Shown: one piece after another, positions 58,280-64,000 of the stretch | Position numbering within the stretch: position 1 is the stretch's first letter | Layout: every line of letters starts with the position of its first letter | Source: Xylogone sp. PMI_703 | Taxonomy: Eukaryota > Ascomycota > Leotiomycetes | Direction of reading: 5' to 3' | Assembly (NCBI GenBank): GCA_021399445.1 | Contig: JAJTUQ010000006.1 | Span: 2,666,001 to 2,730,000 of the forward strand | Length of the DNA stretch: 64,000 bases | Translations under genes and position numbers: made by a program | The notes under the pieces: generated by a model | What the model saw: only the letters and a program-made list of their open reading frames with translations | What the model was told of the DNA's origin: nothing | The model's database searches: none

Positions 58280-59799
58280 CTTAATAGACTAGTCCTAATT
58301 CTTTGATTAACATTATATATTCAAGAATCCCTGGTTAAGTAATAATTCAATATCTAACTTATAAGGATGTGGTTTATATAATATTTTGCCATCTAACCGT
58401 TGATTATTAATTGATATTCTGTTCTTCCTTAGAATTTTGATCAATATAATATCTTTAATTTCAAAGTGTTAAATATCATGTTTTTTGAAGTACTTTTTAT
58501 TATTCGAATTTTTGCTTTCTAAATTGCTTTCTAAGCCTTTTAAATTTCTGAATCAGGTGACTGAACTGTAGTTATAGTAGTTGTAGTAGCCGTAGTAGCC
58601 ATAGTAATAATAATAACTACAACCGTAGCTATTATAGTTATAGTCGTAGAAACTTTAACTTTAATGCTTACTTGAATATTAGTTTTAATATCATATTATT
58701 ATTTAGAGTCGGTTTACTCGGAATAGCCCTAAAGCTCTCAAATATATAGAATTACTATTCGTACAAAGTCATATTCAATTGATCGATGAGTAGGAGCTGT
58801 CAGCGACAAAAGGAGAACTCTAAATGCTCGACTGCTTATACCCCTATATATAATTCTCTGACAGGAGCAGCGCGGTGCGATTGATATCGAAGGGTATAGC
58901 CGTAAGGCACCGCCTGCCTGTAACCGCATGCGCACTAGCTCCGTACGTCACTACCTACACGTGAACAGAGCTGTACAGACATTTTAGCTAAGTTTCTAGT
59001 CGATGAAGTAATTTGAATATTAATTTTTATGCCATTTTCAGTGCTAATGTTAGGGCGTGCCTTGGTGTGTAGATGGTGAATCGCAAGTGGGGAGACGGTG
59101 GGATGCAGAGGTCTGCCCTATTACATAGACTATCCTGTAGACTAATTCCTGGGAGAATCGAGACTATTTACGAACATCCTTTTATGGACAGGGTCGCGCG
59201 GTCTAAACACGGCCAAGCGCCCCTGAGGCGTCGACTTTCCCCATGTGCCTCCTGGCGGTCGTAACACAACTATATATCCCTACCATAATAATATCAAAAA
59301 AACTTTATTATTTTGAATGATACATTACGATTCTGAATGTTGTGAACTAGGCAATTTATATAGCTGATTATTTTTGAAGTCAAGTTATGAGATTACTCTA
59401 TGTTTAATATTATTATTTGGTGAGATTTAAGGTTAGGGTTATCCGTATTTTTTTTATCAGTATTCCTGATTAATTTGCTCCTTAATATAACTATTACTAT
59501 TAATATAGTTTTGAAAAACAAAATGTATAATATTTAGAAAGGGATTAATTGATTCAACTATAGCCATCTTGAATTGAAGTACTTTATTCGAAGATGTAAG
59601 AGGTTAGAAAGGGGGAGTAATCTATTGTTATATTTGAAGTTAAACTGGTATTTCGAAAACATGTTATTAGCGTATGGTCTAGAACATATAATACGTTTGG
59701 TTCTATTTATAGACATTGTATTTGTGTATCATTTAATGTACAGTTGACATCCCTTCTGAAGTAATAACATCCTTAAACTTATAAGTAAACTTCTCCGTC
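58280..59799. other. AT-rich repeat-like DNA; possible solo LTR at 59048-59266
   Basis: No gene supported. 58570-58655 is a degenerate GTA/GCC trinucleotide tract. 59048-59266 is a GC-richer block bounded by TGTTAGGGCGTGCC and GGTCGTAACA (TG...CA, inverted TGTTA/TAACA ends), plausible as a 219-bp solo LTR. The five bases on each side (GCTAA, CAACT) do not match, so this is uncertain. The short frames at 58738-58935 and 59073-59264 are not convincing. Confidence 0.4.
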
Positions 59800-60010
59800 A
59801 AATATCTTCACTCTTTTGGGCGGACCTGGTCCCATAACTCTTGTAGTACTCTCTTAGTCTCTTCAGTACTTGTAGGAAGGGTTTTGAGATTAGTATTTCA
59901 TGTTTCATCCATCTCCAGACCCTCTCGGTTGCATTTAAATCAGGTGATGAAGGAGGCCAGCAAATTGTCTAGTTTTTGAGTGATTCAAGTTGTTTCTGGA
60001 CCTGTTTTTT
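59800..60010 (-). pseudogene. Tc1/mariner-type DDE transposase relic
   Basis: Minus-strand translation around 59968-59815 gives WPPSSPDLNATERVWRWMKH, close to the conserved WPxxSPDLNPIExxW block that carries the last acidic catalytic residue region of Tc1/mariner-type transposases. It is followed by EILISKPFLQ and LKRLRE. Stops lie directly upstream (TAG near 59970). No terminal repeats were identified, and only this block survives. Confidence 0.7.
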
Positions 60011-60446
60011 AGAAATAGAGGGGGGTCAACAGGCGATACATCTTCTGTAACCAACTGCTTTAAGGGCCCAACAAAGAGTTGTTGTTGATGAAGAGAGTAA
60101 TAAGTTGTCCATTTTATTATAATAATGTATTATATATAAATTAAAAGTTTATTGTGATTTTTAACGCTTTCAGAACGTGTCGCGGTGGCGTTCAGCTGGG
60201 TGTACTCAGAGCAATGGCGCAAGCTCTTACCTTTGACCTTTTATTCAGATATTAGTGCTATAATTGTTTTTTTTTTCTTTCTCAGAGGTCTGCCTATCCG
60301 TAAGTTTCGAATCTACAGAATTGAAGCCGCTGCTATATTCGGATATGAGTTATGTCACATCCCCAACCTAGTTGTCAAAGCTCAAGGCCAGTATAACCCA
60401 CGGCCATTCTGTCGCTCCTCACTCTCACTTTTAGGTACCGAGGTCG
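60011..60446. other. 3' flank of zinc-finger/ankyrin gene, nothing recognised
   Basis: Mixed composition with a short poly-T run. The 60185-60463 plus-strand frame shows no family signature. Confidence 0.4.
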
Positions 60447-63400
60447 CTATCTTCTACTTATGAGCCGTTTCCACCAATCCGTCCGGCCTAACCTTGCCTT
60501 ACGCTTATTGCTATTTGTTTGGTGTGGAGGCGGCGGCGAGTGTGTCGGTTTACTTGAAGCTGCATGATTCGGAGAAGGTGTCGTTGACGAAGCTCGCGCC
60601 GGCCCATGGGAGACAGATTGGTCCGGCATTGGTAAAGTCGGCTTGTCCGATACTAACCAGGTTGGTTGATCAGTCACAGATGGCTGACTTTGCGCTCTAA
60701 GTGCCTGACGAATCTGGCGCTCCACCTCAGGGTCGGTATCTGCTTTCCGGTATCCTGCTCGGTTGAGCCGCAGTAAAACGTCACCAGGTGGGATGAATTC
60801 TTCCCAGTTCTTCCGCCCCGCGGGGAGGATGTTGGGATCCGCACCCAGGTCAAGAAGTAGATCTATGATGGAAAGCATGTGCATCTTCGCGGCGTAGTAG
60901 AGCGCAGTCCTCCTTCCAGAGTTCATGCCATTGATGTCGTGACCTAATTTGAACAGAAGTTTGATCATGGGGATGCTGCCTATGGTTACAGCTTGGCGAA
61001 GGCTTGTGACGGCCCGGCAACAGCGCGACTTGCTGAACGCTAAGTTGCCAGTGGCTTTCTGGGAATGGCTTGTCGGCCCGCGATCCAGCCATTCTTCTGC
61101 AGTGAGGCCGCTTTCGTCGAATAGGTTCTGAGGCTCCGCGATGACAGATTTGTCGAGCAGGATACGGACGGTGGCTAAATCTCGACTATGGATGGCCAAA
61201 TGAAGAACAGACCAGCCGTGGTTGTCCTGCTGAGAGGCAGTTGATCGTATGCGGTCGTCTTTTAAGAGGCCCTGTACGACATGGGAGTGCCCCATGAAGG
61301 CGGCGTGGTGTAGTGCGGTCCACCCGTGGCATGTTGACTTGAGTGGGTCGGCTCCCTGTAGGAGGAGCAAGCTCACAATGGAAACATGCCCTCCGTTTGC
61401 AGCGCAGTGCAATGGTGACGTACCGTAAGAGCTAACAGCATTGGGATTGGCCCCAGCGTTCAGCAACAAACGTACAATCTCCAGATGGCCCTCCTCTGCT
61501 GCCCAATGTATCGCGGACCAACCGTCGCGATCACGATGGTTCGGATCCTCACCATATTCGAGGAGCAATCGAACAGTGGGAAGATTGCCAAAAGCTGCTG
61601 CTTCCTCCAAAGGCGGAGTCTGCTGCGTATTTCGGGTATCAGATATGCTGGCACGGTGTTCAACAAGCATTTTAGCAGTCGGAGACCATCCCAGACTGGC
61701 TGCCCAAGCGAGCGCAGACTTTCCATCTGCGCTGAATGAATTGGCATCAGCGTCCATGAACAGTTCCGTAGCGGCGCCTTCTTGCCCGGCAACCACAGCC
61801 CAGAGAAACGGAGAAAATCCACAGTTATCAATGCTATTTAAATCCGCATCGTGCTTGACCAAGACTTCCATGCACTCGGTGAAGCCCCTCTCCGCAGCGT
61901 AATGCAGGGGCGTTTGGCCATTTTCGTCCTTAAAATTCACACTTGCGCCGCTCTGGATCAAGGACTCAACCAAGCCCAGATCGCCGGCCTGCACCGCGTA
62001 GTGAAGCTTCGTCATCCCCAAGTCGTCTTTGTCCTCTAAGTCAAGTACTGTCACTCGTGCACTGATGTCCTCTTCGCGGTGAACCACATTGCCATCTGCA
62101 GCCTCAGCATCATCATCTTGGAAATCCAGGTCCTCGTCGTCCAGTACGCTATACATGGACGCACGTGTAATTCCAAAAGCCCCGGCCGGCCCATCGTCTT
62201 CTAACGGTTGGTCGCTATCGACGCTCTCCGCGTTCTCGTCATCATCGCTGGGAAGTTTTTGGAGTGTAAGCAGAGCAATTTCCTTCATATGTCCGGCGAC
62301 ATGTGACTGGAGAGCTTCACTAGAGAAGACAGCGCTGGATCCGACCTTTCCCGAGGGTTGAAAATCGTCGCCAAATGGACACTGCAGCACCTTATCGAGG
62401 ACTGGCCTCCGTGCGGCGTTGCTGAGGGTCCCGGCGTGCGCTTCAGGCACGCCATGCTCCTTGATAGAATGCTCTTGGTACTGGATCTCTTGGTCAAAGA
62501 CGATTGGATCGTGAGAAGGGGCCCTGCACTCCCATGTATGCCCGTGAGCAGTCTGCATGTGGTTGGACCAAGCTTTCGACGTTTCGAGTGTGAGCGGACC
62601 GGTCTCGTGTCCGTGGTGACCTCCTTCCAGGCAGTGTGAAAAAACACAGATAAAAGGCTCCAGGTCTGAGATGACATGATTTCTAGTGCGTATTAGCTAG
62701 ATGGTCCCATGACACGATAGGAATGATCTCCTTACTGCCACAGCAATGACTTTTCGATGTTCTTGAACTCAACAATGACGCCGCAGTATGGACACTGCTG
62801 TGTCGGCGGTATGGGAGGGAACGACAACTTGTTGTTCACGAGAACAGATTTAGCCCGAGGAACCTCAGTTGTGGATTTGGCGTAGAAGGCCGCAACGGCA
62901 GTTTGTCGAGCAGTAGTCGCATTCGTTGCGGGGGCTGGCGAATGGGCCGGCATTTGGTTGGTCGTCGCAGGGTTTGGCAGCGCGCTCGGCGCAAACCGTA
63001 CAGCTGGCGCAGCCTCCGTCATTTTGGGGAGTTGAGCCACGGCCCGAGTCGTTTCGGGGTTCTGAATACTCATATCAATGCGCCTTCGATGGGAGCGCTG
63101 ATAATACAGCCGTCGAAGTCGCAGCGCGTTGGCTTCGACCAATGCCAAGCGGAGTGCCTCCGGGGCCTCCGGGAATCGGAACTCGATATAGTATTTGGTG
63201 TAAAGACGCAACTCGTCTATGGCCTTGTTTGCCTCTTCGTCGTCTCTGTACCTTTCGATCTTGCGAGCCCGGTTGGCTTTGGCGGACTTTCGAACGGCGT
63301 TGGATAGACGGAAGAGCCGCGTCAATGTTCCGCCGATTGTCTCGGTGATCTTTAAAATGTTCTCTTCTGCTGGATCGGCATCGCTCTCTGAATCACTTGC

Positions 63401-63878
63401 GTCGTCGTCGGCTCTCGTCGTGACTCCCGAGTTGCCATGTACTGAAATGCGCTGTCTCTTCCTGCTCGAAATTTGTGGTGGTCGGTCGTCGATTGGCTTC
63501 ACTATTGTCGAGAGTCTCATTAGCCTTGATCATCAATCCATCCGAATGTGAGTACTGAAAGTACTCACAAGACAGCAACGCATCGCAAATAATATCCAGG
63601 AGCTGATGTATGATATCCGCGGCTGTGGGACTGAATCGGAGTCTGTAGTCCAGCGAGACATTGAGCGGCCCGTAAACATCCATGTTTGATGCCCACAGAG
63701 AAAAGCGTGCCTGCTGGTCGTCTATGATAGTAGGGTCTGGCACGATTTCCGGCATGACCATGTACTTGTGGAAAAGAGACTGGCATTGTGTCGCATGCTC
63801 TGCGATGGTCGGGCTAAGATCATCTTGGAGGAAGACATCTTCCATAGACTCGTCTCCCGCGTGCTCGAGACTTTCCAT
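60447..63878 (-). CDS. acuF-like C2H2 + ankyrin-repeat protein, three exons
   Basis: Exons are 63878-63569, 63501-62736 and 62682-60447. Intron 1 (67 nt) starts GTGAGT, has a GGCTAAT branch and ends AATAG. Intron 2 (53 nt) starts GTAAGG, has an AGCTAATAC branch and ends ACTAG. The product has 1,103 residues. The N-terminus (SLWASNMDVYGPLNVSLDYRL) and ITETIGGTLTRLFRLSNAVRKS are family-typical helices. The zinc module starts CPYC at about 339 and continues across intron 2 (HVISDLEPFICVF, WSNHM, H...WEC), so both splices are supported by homology to the gene at 17263-18522. A low-complexity acidic linker precedes about eleven ankyrin repeats at 580-1000 (GQTPLHYAAERGFTECMEVL, GWSAIHWAAEEGHLEIVRLL). 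The basic tail contains KRK. Start ATG 63878 was chosen as first in frame; further 5' exons outside the window are possible. Likely an intracellular signalling or recognition protein. Confidence 0.87.
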
Positions 63879-64000
63879 GCTGAGAGGGCGCGGTGCGGGC
63901 TGTCGCGAGTCCTTCTGAGTGCAGCAAAGATCCAGGCAGCCGAGTCTGGCCTCTGCATGGAAAGGACGTTCCAAAGGTCGTGGCTAAGCAAATCGTGACT

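Noticed and set aside
58850..58990. GC-rich patch suspected to be a tRNA or rRNA fragment
   Set aside because: No cloverleaf or conserved rRNA core could be traced.

Overview
This window comes from a filamentous ascomycete (Pezizomycotina). Short GT-AG introns (44-87 nt) with CTAAY-type branch sites interrupt several genes. The protein families are fungal: NACHT-ankyrin NLR, DUF7580, acuF-like C2H2, a siderophore MFS carrier and DUF3435. Gene-bearing islands alternate with very AT-rich tracts full of C-to-T and G-to-A decayed retrotransposons, the hallmark of repeat-induced point mutation (RIP). I cannot name the species; Eurotiomycetes is a guess.

Layout. 1-9123 is RIP-decayed repeat DNA: the 3' end of a Ty1/copia element with its LTR, a 215-bp LTR-like sequence, and two 269-bp LTR-like sequences in inverted orientation. 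9124-17218 holds a two-exon ankyrin gene, a foldback MITE, relics of AtuA-like and DUF427 genes, and a ubiquitin-like/BAG ORF. 17263-20636 holds an acuF-like C2H2 gene transcribed divergently from a DUF7580 gene. A perfect 17-bp tandem duplication at 17301-17334 appears to have split one C2H2-UBL-BAG gene into two ORFs. 21190-27213 holds an MFS relic, an intact siderophore-type transporter with two SreA-like GATA sites upstream, a hAT-like MITE carrying a 17-bp minisatellite, and a serine beta-lactamase-fold gene. 28355-30720 holds a second foldback MITE and a broken DUF3435 tyrosine recombinase, the family of Starship captains. 32006-37837 holds a divergent pair: a PAQR membrane receptor and a 1,334-residue NLR (phosphorylase-like, NACHT, ankyrin).

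38509-58274 is a nested retrotransposon complex. A copia element with 228-bp LTRs and TSD AAGAC was interrupted by a tandem dimer of a Ty3/gypsy chromovirus (three 607-bp LTRs, two internal regions, TSD CAAAG). All of it is RIP-decayed. 59800-60010 holds a Tc1/mariner-type transposase relic, and 60447-63878 a three-exon gene with an acuF-like C2H2 module and about eleven ankyrin repeats.

Functionally, the intact genes lean toward self/non-self recognition and signalling (NLR, DUF7580, two acuF-like C2H2 proteins, two ankyrin proteins), plus iron acquisition and membrane signalling. This is typical accessory, transposon-rich fungal DNA. No tRNA, rRNA or CRISPR array was recognised.
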